Source: Paragordius varius
Taxonomy: Eukaryota; Nematomorpha
Direction: 5' to 3'
Assembly: GCA_964247055.1 (NCBI GenBank)
Contig: OZ176054.1
Location: 11,718,001-11,782,000, forward strand
DNA length: 64,000 bases
Below the pieces are notes generated by a model that was given only the letters and a program-made list of their open reading frames with translations, ran no database searches and was not told where the DNA came from. A program made the translations under genes and the position numbers. Shown here in pieces: positions 11,501 to 22,938 of the stretch (position 1 is its first letter; each line of letters opens with the position of its first letter).

Positions 11501-14500
11501 TTTTAAGTATTTTAATTTAAAACAAAATTTTATTTTTTAGAAATATATAAAAATATAGGTAATTTCTAATTTTAAAAAAACATATAATCTATTCGAGGTG
11601 AATTTGAATTGTAAATGGTATAAAACAACCATAATCCCATAAATAAACATATTAACGTAAAAATATAGTTGACGTTGTGACTTTAAATAATAAACATTTC
11701 AATTATCCGTTCCATTATTATCTTTTAAAATTCTACCATATTTCGAAGAATATATACCATTTCAATTCCATTCACCCTAAAAATAAATTATGTGTTTTCG
11801 GGCTAATATAATTCATCATTGATAGGAATTATATTCTTATGGCATAGTTTATAATTTTTTCAGTATTATATTAATTTTAAACGTAATTAAATGTTTTATA
11901 TAAAAAAAGGTAATTAATCTTAAAAAACACATAATTTAATTTAGAGTGTCGAACTGTTCGAGGGTGATTTGAATTGTTTAAGAATAAACTGTAAATGGTA
12001 TATATATATATATATATATATATGTAATTTTACCATTTTCCATTTTTAGGTTAAGGTTAGTATTGATATTAGAATTCTGGTTTAAAGTAGGGCTTGTAAA
12101 TGATGAAAGAAACGGTTGAAATTTTTGAACAAACCAACCCATACCATAATAAGCATTGACTGAGGTTTTATAACCCGTTTTGACCAGAGGGGACCATATT
12201 TGTCGCATAGTCGTACAATCCAAATAAAATGGACTATTCTTTTAATATATAACATAATAAGATTTAAGATAAAAAAATGATATGCAAAGTAAAATGGTTT
12301 TTTATTCGAAAAAAAATTCATATTTTTTGATCCTTAAATTTTTTACAGTAAAAATTAAAATTATAAGGGACAAATGTAAAAATATAAGATAATTATTTTT
12401 TAAAAAACAATAACCATACCTTTTAATATAAAATATTTACCCGCTACTGTAACATATAAAATTGATGGGGTTTCCTATTTACATCTGTATTTGATACATT
12501 TTAGTTTAAAATAATGAGTTATATTGAAAATAATCAAAATTATAAAGTAGGGTTGTCGTTTGAAAAAAAATATTTGTCTGTATATTTTTACTTTTTGTCC
12601 GTATAATTTCAATAACTGTACATAAACTAAAAATATAATTAAAATTGCGAAATGTATAATTGAGTCTGTAAATTTTCATTCTTATTATTTTCAAAAGGAT
12701 TTATATGAAAAAAATCAAGGATAAAAAAATATGGTTATCAAAAAAATTGATATTTCATTTTGTTCTTAGGATTTTAAATTTTGCTGTACAACGCGTAAAA
12801 AATGTTAAAATATTTAATCTTTTTTACTAAGAGATGTCAACCTAAAACGAAAAAAACACTCCATTTGTTTTTCATAAAGCATGCTTAACCATATATTTGG
12901 ACATTTAATTATTTCCATATAAAGCTTATGTATTATTTAAAGATGTGAATGTGATATACCTTTTACAAATTCACCCTAATAAAAAAATTTACTTTATCCT
13001 ATAAAATTTTTTAAATATGAAATTCTGTTTAAAATTGATATAATGCTGAAAAAATAATAAACTATTTCGTAAAAATATATTTCATTTTAATGATGAGTTA
13101 TATTATCCAGAAAACACATAATTTATATTTAGGGTGAATTTGAATTTATATGGTATATATGGAGAAAGGGGTGCCTTTTGATTTTAGATTTCACAATGAT
13201 ATTTTTAAATTATATTTAAGGATTTATAAATATGTTAGTTTTAGCCATTAGGATAAAATGGCCTAATATTAGTTTTTATTTTTACGTTAACGTCCTTATA
13301 TGTAAAATAAAAATTCAAATCATATTCCTATAAAGAATTTGACTCTATAAGAAGCTTTGATAATAATCATTATTACTCCTGATAAAAAAACTTTTATTAC
13401 GGAAATTTTAATTATACCCCAGTGTTTTTATTAAGATTACAATGTTGATAGGAGGCAAGCATGGCCTTAGCAAATTCAATCAAATCAGGAACGTTAGAGA
13501 GTAAACCTCCGCCAGCCCATTTATATGAATTATCTACACTAGGGACATTTTTAAGTCCATGTGTTTTTTTGTCCCGAACATAAAATCTAAAAGCGAAAAA
13601 AATGAATGAAAATTTTGAAAAAAAACTTTCAAACAAACACATACATATTTCTATGATAAGTTGCCATCCATGTTAGACAAGGGGGGAAAATATAAATTTA
13701 AAGTATTTTTTTATATTGCTAATAATCAATGTTAACTTTCATAATCTATCATGAAATTATAAATATACAAAAATTATTTAAACCTAACCCCGATAAAATA
13801 AAATGTTGATAGTTTCGCTTTAATTTGTTGTAAAAACAGACGTGAAAGCGATTAAGGATTAGCATTTAAATCTATTTTAAGCAAAATTCCTGTAAAACAC
13901 CATTAAAATGAAAAAAAATTCCCTTTAACCAAAGTTTTTTAGAATAGGTATGTTTTATACCAAAATGATATGATAGAAAACAACAAAGAATCAAAACAAT
14001 ATGGAAAAACTTAGAAATCATGATATAAAAAGGGAATTTATGCTTTGCAAATGCCTTAAAATCAATCATCGAAACCGGATGAGATTAAAAATAATTTAAT
14101 TTAATTACTTAGATAATTTCCATGGTGCTTTAGTCTTAAAAAAGCTAAAAATCCTTATATAAATTTAAATTAAAAATTAATTTTTGTTGATAGGTTTTTA
14201 ATATTATTTCTGGAATTTAATCATTTTTTATATATAACAAATAGTATCAGTCGATCTTTCTTATTTTTAAAATTGACTTTATTAATTATTCAAACTAAAT
14301 AAAAATAAGTTCAAAATTTGATAAAATAGGTAGTTTTAGAAATCTCAGCTCATAATAAAAAAACCTTTTTCATTTATAATAAAATAATGCCACATAAATT
14401 TTATCATGGAAAATTATAAACAAACGGATAAATCACAATAAATATCACTTGATATTCCTTTTAATTATACACACACCCATGTTAGAATTATAAAATCGAT

Positions 14501-14576
14501 TAATATCCAGTTTTCATTAATTTTCAAAACATTTTTTGATAAATTTTTATTTATGTTCAAAACTTTATATAATTCA

Positions 14577-14628
<52 letters not shown>

Positions 14629-17276
14629 AATCCAAAAAATCTATCCAGTTTATGCAAATTTTCATAACTCAAACAAATGATGCAAATAATTCCAAAAAAT
14701 CTCCTCAAATATTCATTACTTTGAACGATGTGGTATAATTTGCGCATTGGAATCAATGTGTGAATTAGACATACCAAGCACTTCAAAAAGGGCAGAAAAT
14801 GTTTTAATAATACTTTCATGGGTACAGGCTTCTATCGCTGCACTAATTAGGGTCCATCCATGCGTAGTGTACAGAAAATGCGTATCTAAAAACCAGACAT
14901 TTATGTATAAAAATGAAATATTTTTTTTAAATATTAATTACATTAAAATTTGAATATACCATTTACAGTTCAAATTCACCCTTGAACAATTCAAAACCCT
15001 AATGTGTTTTCAAAATTAAAAATTACTTAAATTTTGGAAAACGGGAAATTTTGTTAAAGATTAAATTAATACTGAAATATTAAAATATGCCACAAAAATT
15101 AATTATATATAATAATGATCGTATATTAGCCCGAAACATAATTTATTTTAGGGTGAATTGAATTGTAAATGGTATATTTACGGATTAAACATAAAAAGAC
15201 TGCAATCTATTAAATGACGTCCTTATTATTTGAAATGCTTTCCATATAACCTATATTTTAATATGTAATATGTTTAATGATACCCTCATTCCTAATCACT
15301 AAATAAAGGGTATATAAAAAAGATAAAAAATATAACTGTTACGTTATCGAAAAATGAAATTAAGTTTTTCGTATTACATAATATAAATTATACATATCCT
15401 ATCATTAACTTTATAAGATGATATGAAACAGAGTGATAAATAAAATTATTACCATTCAAATATAAATAAATAAGTAAATGAGTAAAATAATTTAAAATGT
15501 TAGTTTTTATAATAAAAAAATCAATTACCTGGTTGTATGCATAAATCATCGTTTTTAAACAGGTCTATGGCATGTTGAACACTCTTAAACGGTGTATTCA
15601 AATAAAATTCGGTTGATTCATTATCACGCATACGTTGTTCTTCACTGTTTTGATTTGACTCAGTTTTTGACGACATATTTTCAGAAGTTTTATCCTATAT
15701 TTTATATTTAATTAGGGAATGTTAATTTGTAAAAAATTCTAATTTTTATTGTTGGAAAACGTACCTGTAAAAAATAAAATTTTATCTAAAACTACAAATT
15801 ATTAAAATTTTATCGTTAATTTGATAAATTAATTTATATGAACATAATTATTTAGTCGCAAATAATTTAGCCGCACCACGATATTTAGTCCGAATTTATA
15901 AAAGTATATATATATAATCGAGAAATTAAATTGATTCTGGCCATTGGGAAATATGTTAAATAAGAAGCTTATTTATAAATTTTGATCTGAATAAACCTCT
16001 ATAGCAGTTGACAATTTTTTGATAATTCGTTTGATATCAATGCATTCTTTGTCGTAATGCCTTAAACCACTCATGTGAGTTACCAATTGTTTTAGGGTTA
16101 TCTGAAAAAATATAATAAGATGGCTCATTATTAAACGTTTTATCCCATACCTTTAAAATTTTAGCCATGTTTAAATAAAGTACGTTTCTATGTCGTTTAT
16201 TAATTCCAAATGCCGACAATCATGTTTGTTGGATTTGTAAGGGTGAATTAAAAATTAATATTGACCCTTTAGTGTGCTTTTTAAAATAGTTTTCTACCCC
16301 AAAGGGCGATTCATAAGATATTGGGCCTAAAAATATGCATTCTATTGGCTTTTAGGTGCATTTTTCGAAAAAAATTATAAAAATAAAAAAACGTAAAAAA
16401 AGTGAATTAACCTCTTGGCGCCGGAATTATAACAAATCGCTTAAAATATTAGAATATTTAATTTTATTGTGATAAAAGTTTAATTTTTTGAGTAGACTTA
16501 CAATTTTTGATCGATTTTTATAAGGACGTGTTTGTTTGATTGCATTCAGCTTTTACGAATTTTTGTAAAAGTTACAAAACTGTGAAAAATTAGTTTTTTT
16601 TTGCTATTATAATGTTTACGAGTTATATTTTAGCCAAAACACCTTTTTAAGGAGCAAGCATATCACACCTTTTTCTGGTTACCTGGATATTTCAATAGGG
16701 ACTTAAAACATCCCAAAATGTATTTATCATATAAAAAATAAGAGGTAATAAATGGGTATTTTATATTCCTTAAAAATTAAATCGGGATCTATTTTAGGAA
16801 AGAATGAAATGTATAAAATTAAATAGTAAATCATGCCATATAATTATATTACCTAATATATACATTTTTATGGGGAAAATCAGGGACATATTTGTGAATT
16901 GGTGCATCTAAATCAATCCTTTTTTCTTGCAGAAGCTTACCAAGAATAGCCATTGTAATTGGTTTACTAATACTACCAATCCTTGTTAAAGTTAATTCAT
17001 TTGCAGGAATCAAATTTTCAACATCGGAATATCCATAAGCTTTAAGAAAACGAGTTTTTCCATCAACATTAACTCCTACAATTAAGCCAGGTATGCCCTG
17101 CACTTCCTAAAAAATTTAAGTTGGTGTAAAACCTTAAAAATTCGAATTATCTTGTCTGTTTCCATATTTGCGTCATCACATCTAACAATAAATGATTTTT
17201 GGTTTTTTTGGTTAAGCAAATACAGGCTAGAAAGAGCAGTTATCAACTTTATTTGGGAAAATTTAAATAGGCGCAT
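8592..17276 (-). CDS. LACTB: LACTB, mitochondrial serine beta-lactamase-like protein
   Basis: Active-site serine hydrolase of the penicillin-binding-protein/beta-lactamase fold. In mammals it forms filaments in the mitochondrial intermembrane space. Ten exons: 17276-17133, 17106-16864, 16101-15997, 15694-15529, 14885-14720, about 13591-13414, about 12245-12034, 9592-9443, 9374-9282, 8704-8592. The N-terminus 'MRLFKFSQIKLITALSSLYL' is basic/hydrophobic, as for mitochondrial import. Motifs in order: 'GIPGLIVGVNVDG', SxxK nucleophile in 'RIGSISKPITM', 'LVTHMSGLRHYDKE', 'DLFKNDDLCIQP', 'HFLYTTHGWTLISAAIEA', 'FYVRDKKTHGLKNVPSVDNS', 'YKWAGGGLLSN', 'YYGMGWFVQ', the conserved 'HSGGSVGATSIL' and the C-terminal 'GIIVVILTNLEEV'. 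These follow human LACTB along its length. Intron 1 is 26 nt, while later introns reach 2.4 kb and hold transposons. A TTTATT (AATAAA on the minus strand) lies just past the stop. Confidence 0.95.
9017..9241. mobile_element. Probable diverged MITE-C copy in LACTB intron
   Basis: 'CGGACAAAACGT' on the left, with 'AATAACCATTTTTTAAATC' inside, recalls the MITE-C left arm. 'GTTGTCTTTTT' on the right recalls the right arm. The terminal CAGTAAAA motif is not recognisable, so the limits are approximate. Confidence 0.35.
10007..11392. mobile_element. Ty3/gypsy LTR retrotransposon fossils, fragmentary
   Basis: Broken remains of Ty3/gypsy pol lie in a LACTB intron. Reverse-transcriptase-like sequence lies on the minus strand at about 10600-10900. 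RNase H/connection-like sequence lies on the plus strand at about 11029-11322. Short integrase-like pieces occur at both ends in opposite orientation (about 10007-10065 minus, 11320-11390 plus). No LTRs were recognised. The mixed orientation indicates at least two fragments or a rearranged element. It carries many breaks and is old. MITE-A copies abut or interrupt it. Confidence 0.75.
10069..10382. mobile_element. MITE-A copy 3, inserted in gypsy remnant
   Basis: The left arm has four inverted 21-bp units ('CAATTCAAATTCACCCTTAA' type). The right arm has two units reading 'GGGTGAATTTGAATTG' and ends near 'GTAAACGGTATA'. The core is shared with the other copies. It lies between two gypsy-derived pieces. 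Confidence 0.85.
11384..11622. mobile_element. MITE-A copy 4 (LACTB intron)
   Basis: It starts 'CCATTTACAATCAAATTC' right after a gypsy integrase-like piece and ends 'GAATTGTAAATGGTATA'. The core 'AAATTATGTGTTTTCGGG' is family-typical. Confidence 0.85.
11754..12002. mobile_element. MITE-A copy 5 (LACTB intron)
   Basis: It begins 'TATACCATTTCAATTCC' and ends 'AACTGTAAATGGTATA', with the family core between. It is separated from copy 4 by only about 130 bp and followed at once by a TA tract. Confidence 0.85.
12346..12618. mobile_element. MITE-C copy 1, TA-flanked Tc1/mariner-type (LACTB intron)
   Basis: Terminal inverted repeats start CAGTAAAAATT and end AATAACTG. The element is flanked by TA on both sides (12344-12345, 12619-12620). 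Subterminal motifs are 'GTAAAAATATAAGA' on the left and 'TATTTTTACTTTTTGTCCGT' on the right. The internal 'AACCATACC' and 'GGGTTGTCG' blocks recur in other copies. Confidence 0.75.
12955..13155. mobile_element. MITE-A copy 6 (LACTB intron)
   Basis: A short copy with a single unit per arm: start 'TATACCTTTTACAAATTC', end 'GGGTGAATTTGAATTT' followed by 'ATGGTATA'. It shows that the unit number per arm varies. Confidence 0.8.
14955..15175. mobile_element. MITE-A copy 7 (LACTB intron)
   Basis: The ends are well preserved: 'TATACCATTTACAGTTC' on the left and 'AATTGTAAATGGTATA' on the right. TA is present at both edges, consistent with a TA target duplication. Confidence 0.9.
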
Positions 17277-17324
17277 AATTTAACAACACACGAACATTTT
17301 TGTGTTATTCATAAAGAGGTTGAT
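17277..17324. promoter_or_regulatory. Minimal divergent promoter between LACTB and DNAJC8
   Basis: Only 48 bp separate the LACTB start codon (minus) from the DNAJC8 start codon (plus). The spacer holds an imperfect inverted repeat, AACACA / TGTGTT. Both 5' leaders must be extremely short, overlap each other, or be replaced by trans-splicing. This assumes the start codons chosen here are right; both begin reading frames that match their families at the first exon. Confidence 0.7.
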
Positions 17325-20300
17325 ATGGCGCACAAGTCGGATGCATTTGACGAATTTTACAAAGAGGTTTCCCAAATTATATATCTTTTAGGTTAAACAT
17401 ATTGAGAAAAAAGATTCTGTTTTAACATCGAAACAGCAAATTGATCGTTTACTCCGACCAGGGTCGTTATATTTTAACTTAAACCCATTTGCTGTAATTT
17501 GAGTGTTGTTTGATGTTTTATTTAACATATTTACAGGTTTTGGATGTTGAACCAGAAGTTTCTATAGAGGAAATTAAGAAAAAATACCGAAAATTATCTA
17601 TACTAATACATCCAGATAAAAATCAATCGGATAGTGAACGTGCTAAACAAGCGTTTGATGGTATTTATATTTTGGCGTTTTAAAACTAAAATCATAAGAT
17701 ATTATTTTTATTTTATTATGTATTTATGAATATAAATAACTATTATATTTTAATATTCAAGCTTTAAATAAAGCATGGAAGCTATTGGATGACCCCTTAA
17801 ATCGCGAAAATTGTTATTCTGTGGTCGAACAAGCTAAAATGAAAGTTTTAGATTATGTAAGTTTTTAAATATTTAAAATGCTTATCTTTATTAGTTATTA
17901 TTTGAAACTAACCGTTTATTTTTTTTCCGATTTTTGAAAAATTATCAAAGTTTTTTTTCCTTAATAAACGTGTTTTTTAAATTATATATTATCGTTAAAA
18001 GATATAAAATTGGACTCAACATTATTTTTCTTTATAAGCCGATATTTGGTTAATCAAAAAATGGTAAAAAAATCCTGGTATAATTTGTCATGCGTTTTCC
18101 CTTACAGTTGTTCTTCAAATGTATAAAATTATTTTTGGAAGTTTCTTCAGAAGCCATCCAGGTATTTTATAGGAGTTTTAGTTTAATGTTTTAGATAATT
18201 TTTTCGGTATTATATATTTTTATTTTTTTCATAAAAAAACAAATTGTTCCTTATTTTAATTAAAATGGTTACCGCATCTTGATTAACCTTAGTTTTTACT
18301 AGCAACATTTTCTCGACCTTTAAAAAAATCTCAGAATGCTTTAGTCTATTTTAAATTTTAAACAATTAAGCAACTCTACAATATAAAAGTTCTGTATTTT
18401 ATTGCACCAACCCTTACAATGATCTAACAAAATTTTCGAGTTTTGGCAGAAATGAGATGAGATAATTATTATAGTTGCATAGTTTTTTACATGTATTTTT
18501 TAAAGAGGTACTAGGTTATTAATTTATTAGTTGGGGTCAGTGTTTTAACAATTTCTATAATATAAGCTATACTGTTTTAAATCTAAGAATTAATTTATTT
18601 GCAACTTAAAACGCAAAAATGTTTTTTTACCTTAACATTATTTGGTTATTGTACAATATGCACATTTATACTGGCCTATTGGCACAGTATATGTCCAAAA
18701 AACAACTAAACTTAGAAATAAAACAATTTTTTTCCTTTATCTATTTAATTATGGACAAATTTATTTTATAACATACGCTACTGTATTACCGATTGACTTA
18801 GAATAACGGGAATAGGCCAGCATTAATGTGCACACTGTAATGGCGTTTTAATTAATATTCCTGACTGTTTTTGCATTCTCATATATATTTTATAAGTTAT
18901 CGGGTTTTAATTATTTTGCTAATTTTGTTGATATGCTATACATTTTTCTAATGTACGTAATTTGTTGAATCAATCATCATGCTAAAACATTTTTTTTTAA
19001 TTTGTTAATAAACTGCATGAGATTGACCGTTCCGTTATTACAATAATATTTTTGTCCACATCAAAGGCAAAATAATTTTTAAGTAAAATTTTTACCAATA
19101 TTTTTGTGCATTAGATGGAACAAAAGAAACGTGAACTTGCACGGGAAGGCAAATCCATTGTTATTGATGAAGACGATCCTGATAAAGTATTTACATATTT
19201 TATAATTATCAACATCTATTTTTTTCATTTCCCCCCTTCAAAAAAAACAACAACAGTTTAAGAAAGCTGTTTATGTGTATACAACTAAAATTTTTGCAGA
19301 TCTTGAACGTAAACGGCAACAGTTGGAGCGCAGAGAAATGGAGGAAAGGTAGGACCTTTTTTTGATAATTTTTACTTTTACTTACTTTTTAGCGAAGAAT
19401 ATTTCAAAAAAGATTTAAATTTTGAATTTTTTTGATCAACACTTTATTACATGTTGTTATATGTTTTATTAATGTGAGCATAAATTTTGGCATATTATTT
19501 GTGCTCAGGGGTTTAAATTTCTATAAAATTCCAGAACTATTTTTGCTAAAAAATAATTACCAAACATTTACATTTATAATTAGATATATAAGCTGTGTAA
19601 TTATTTGATAATAAAAAATTAATTGCTTTTACCATGAGTTAGAGCTCAATCGAAAAAAAACTATCAACTAATTAAAAAAATTTATTACCGAATTTAAGAC
19701 CTTATAAAAAAAATTACGATATTAAAAACTTATTGTTTTGATATGCTTTTTTTTCGTAAACCATCTTTCTCTAATTAGCCTTTTTTATCAAAAAAACCTA
19801 TTTTAATTTTTATTATTTTTTTTAAAATTATTATATATTCGATCATCTATATTATTACACACAAATGTTAGAAAGCGTCAAGGGGAAATTGTATTGAGTG
19901 AGGAAGAGATCCGGAAATACCAAGAAGAATGGAAAAAGAATTTTGATGTAAGTTTTGGTTTCTTTTTATCACCTTTTTTACATTAAAATCTTTAAATTTT
20001 AAATTTTTTTACGTTGACGCATTTATAAATATTTTTGCTTTTTTTGTTTTAAAGGTATTCCCAAATATATTTTTTTATATAAAAAATTTTCAAATTTGCA
20101 CACCGTAATTATGTATTCATATATACTTATTTTTTGTTAAAAACACAATTTTAAGAGTATTATTTTCATAACTTTTCAACAATGATATTTATTTATGTTT
20201 TCCCCCTTATTTTACCAATTTATCTTTTGTGTAACATTATGACTATAATAATAATATCATGTATAATTTGAACTTTGTTTAATAATCCTAGGATACCCGT

Positions 20301-21796
20301 GAATTTCGTATCGAATCTTGGTTAAAATTTAAGAAAAAAATTCCTGAAACTGCAACAACCATTTCAACTACCTTGGGTAATGCGCCTCCTCGCCCCGAAA
20401 ATATTATAATGGCACCCCCTTCTAATAATACGTATAATATACCTATTCCTGATGCATTTTCCGCCAACTCTACACGGTTTACGGATAATCTCGTACGAGG
20501 TTTCGGACAAAATTATACGTCTGCAAAAAATTCAGACAGCAAAAGCAAAACTAATCTTAACAACAGCAATAGCTTGGCTCTTGGCCTTGCTTTAGATGCG
20601 GTCCCTTTACCAGATGAAATGCCACTACCGCAGATACAGTAAAAATTGAAATTAATCATAAGCTTAAAAACAGAATGTAAAGACTACTAATATTTTTTAG
20701 TATTTTGAAAACTTTGTTTTATCGTTTTGGCTGTGCAATACACATTTAATATTATAAACTTATATTGGTGGTAAAATGAGAAGACTAATACTTTTTGCTT
20801 TAGAAACAACTATTATTATGTTAAAACTCGATATTTTGGCCATTTAAATGATTAAAAATATATAATAGTGCGTGCGTTGTTATAAATTACAACTCTATTA
20901 TTACTTATTTTGAAACCCAAACGATATGTCGCTAGAAAGATTAATTAATAAAGTATGGGTGTCTTTTTGTATAAAAACTTTGTTTTAAATGTATAAGGTT
21001 TATCTTTATAATTTTTATTCTACAGTATCAAATAAATTGCAAAGACAGAAAAATATTTAGCCATTGATTTTTTACAATAAACTATTTTGTGTTACAAAAT
21101 TTGAGAATAGGGAAGTAAATATTGGTAATAAAACACATTCATATATATATATATATATATATATATGAATATTTTACAATATAATCATTTAATAAAAATC
21201 GAATATTGTGCTTTTTTTGTGTAAAAAATTAGTTTTTAGTTTTTTTTAAAGTTTTGTCTTTATAATTTTATTTTTTCCTGTATTTTCATCAACATATAGA
21301 CCACAAACGCCAGTTATCATTAATCCTGACCCTAGTAAACGAAAGATAACGGAAACCCTGGTTTCAGACACAAATTTAATTGGTATTTATATATATACCT
21401 TTTAAATATTTACAGTAAAAAGAATTGTTTTTATGTCTATAATTATAAAAATCGAAGTTTTATATCGAGAAAACAATGTATGATAATATTTTTTGTATTA
21501 ATATAATTATCAATAGTGCAAACATGAAAAAAATGTTTTTACATGACAAATATACCTGATTCTTTTTAAAGTTTCACATATATAACTTATCATTAAATTA
21601 AACTTATGGACTAAAACTAGAGAAAAATTTTAATAACTGGCTCATAAAAAATTCTTCTATAGGATAATCATATTTTTTGCTTTGTTTTAGGTAATTGCTA
21701 TGCCGTATTCGGGGATGCCGTAACTGGGAACGAGAAGAAAAAGAAAAAATTTATCAGGACCTTTAAACCACCCAAACACAAAGCGGAATCTAGATG
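17325..21796 (+). CDS. DNAJC8: DnaJ homolog subfamily C member 8 (spliceosome-associated)
   Basis: J-domain protein that associates with the spliceosome and SR-protein kinase in animals. Exons: 17325-17366, 17392-17493, 17537-17660, 17762-17856, 19115-19186, 19257-19348, 19872-19947, 20292-20638, 21300-21382, 21691-21796, all phase-consistent. It opens '[20 protein letters not shown]', then '[18 protein letters not shown]'. The J-domain has the HPD motif ('[20 protein letters not shown]') and '[11 protein letters not shown]'. A charged helix follows ('EDDPDKFKKAV', '[10 protein letters not shown]'). The C-terminus '[20 protein letters not shown]' matches the human tail. Between '[12 protein letters not shown]' and that tail lies an insert of roughly 170 residues, rich in Pro/Asn/Ser, that human DNAJC8 lacks. 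Introns lengthen from 25 nt at the 5' end to over 1.2 kb. An AATAAA lies at 21865-21870. Confidence 0.93.
20637..21026. mobile_element. MITE-C copy 2 in DNAJC8 intron 8, overlapping the splice donor
   Basis: It starts TA-CAGTAAAAATTGAAATT exactly at the 3' edge of exon 8. The right part 'AAAGTATGGGTGTCTTTTTG' and the end 'TTCTACAGTA' match the family's right arm. The 5' splice site used (GT at 20639-20640) lies within the first bases of the terminal repeat. Without splicing, the reading frame would stop at TAA 20640-20642. Confidence 0.6.
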
Positions 21797-22013
21797 AAAT
21801 AATGAGATTAGACTTGATTTGATTTAATGTTAATTTTTTGTTGATGTACATAATATATATTTATAATAAATTTTACATTGATAATTTGCACTTTTTATTT
21901 TATACTTTGCCCTAAAGATACAGTACATATTTAACAGCAATTATAGTTTAAATTGAGAAAAAAAAATGTGTAAAGTATTATCACGTAGTTTTGAGATCTT
22001 AAACCCCCTTTTA

Positions 22014-22287
22014 CAGTAAAAACTGAAACTATACGCACAGAACGTAAAAATATAAAGACAAATATTTTTGTCTAAACAACCATACTTTTTAAATCTTGAT
22101 TTATTTCAATTTAACTCATTGTTTTAAATGACAAAATCTTAGAGATATATACTACTAGCACAATCATTATTTTACAATTGTAACTAAATTATGAGAAAAA
22201 TAAAGGCATTAAAGTATGGTTGTCTTTTATATAAAATATTTGTCTTTATATTTTTACGTTTTGTCCGTAAAATTTCAATTTTTACTG
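22014..22287. mobile_element. MITE-C copy 3
   Basis: Left end TA-CAGTAAAAACTGAAAC; right end 'TTTCAATTTTTACTG' followed by TG (probably a mutated TA). Long imperfect arms include 'AGAACGTAAAAATATAAAGA' on the left and 'TTTATATTTTTACGTTTTGT' on the right. It is the best-preserved MITE-C in the window. Confidence 0.85.
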
Positions 22288-22938
22288 TGAAATAACGCCA
22301 GTCAAACTTTGATATTTTAATTATTCTTTACTTCTTAAATTTTACCTTATTAATCTCCACCTTCGCACGGTGTATGTTGTATTCAATTAAATAAGTTAAA
22401 ATCTAGAGTTTGGTTTATGACCTATTTAAAATAATATCCGACCCGAACGCTTATAAATACTGCCATTCTTTGTATCATTTAATATATTTTCCGAATTTTC
22501 ATTGTTATTATATAACACAATCAGTGTCATGCGCATTCATTTACCAAGAAAACCCGATCTACCCTTTACTGTAGTGTTACAGATTAAAAAATTAAAACTT
22601 GTTTTATAGATGAACAACCATAAGTATTATTTTTATAAATATCTAAACGTACAAAAAGTTTTTATATATATCTTTACTTTTCGATCTCAGTAGCTGTATA
22701 TAATATGTGGAAAATCTAATGTTGTATACGAACCCCTTTAAAAAACTCACAATTTATATTTATTATGCAATTAATAATTAAATTACGAGACCGATGTAGA
22801 ACTTATTGAAATAATAAATAAAAATTACAATAAAATACATGAAATTTAATGTATGGCAAAAGTAAAATTATTTCCCAGTGAAAGGGTGGTTAACGTTTGA
22901 AAATATTAGAATTCATATTTTAAACAGGAATCGGTATA

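Noticed and set aside
14553-14738. ORFs with long Ile-Tyr runs (also at 473, 11978, 26057)
   Set aside because: They are translations of TA microsatellites. Only those parts that belong to spliced exons were kept.
14720-14885. Exon first read as an ankyrin-repeat protein
   Set aside because: The sequence 'HFLYTTHGWTLISAAIEA' aligns with the LACTB segment 'QFLYSTFGYTLLAAIVER', and exon phases join it to the neighbouring LACTB exons.
16037-16219. 60-codon minus ORF beginning MSAFGINKRHRN
   Set aside because: It is in a different frame from the LACTB exon 16101-15997, which carries the conserved 'THMSGLRHY' motif.
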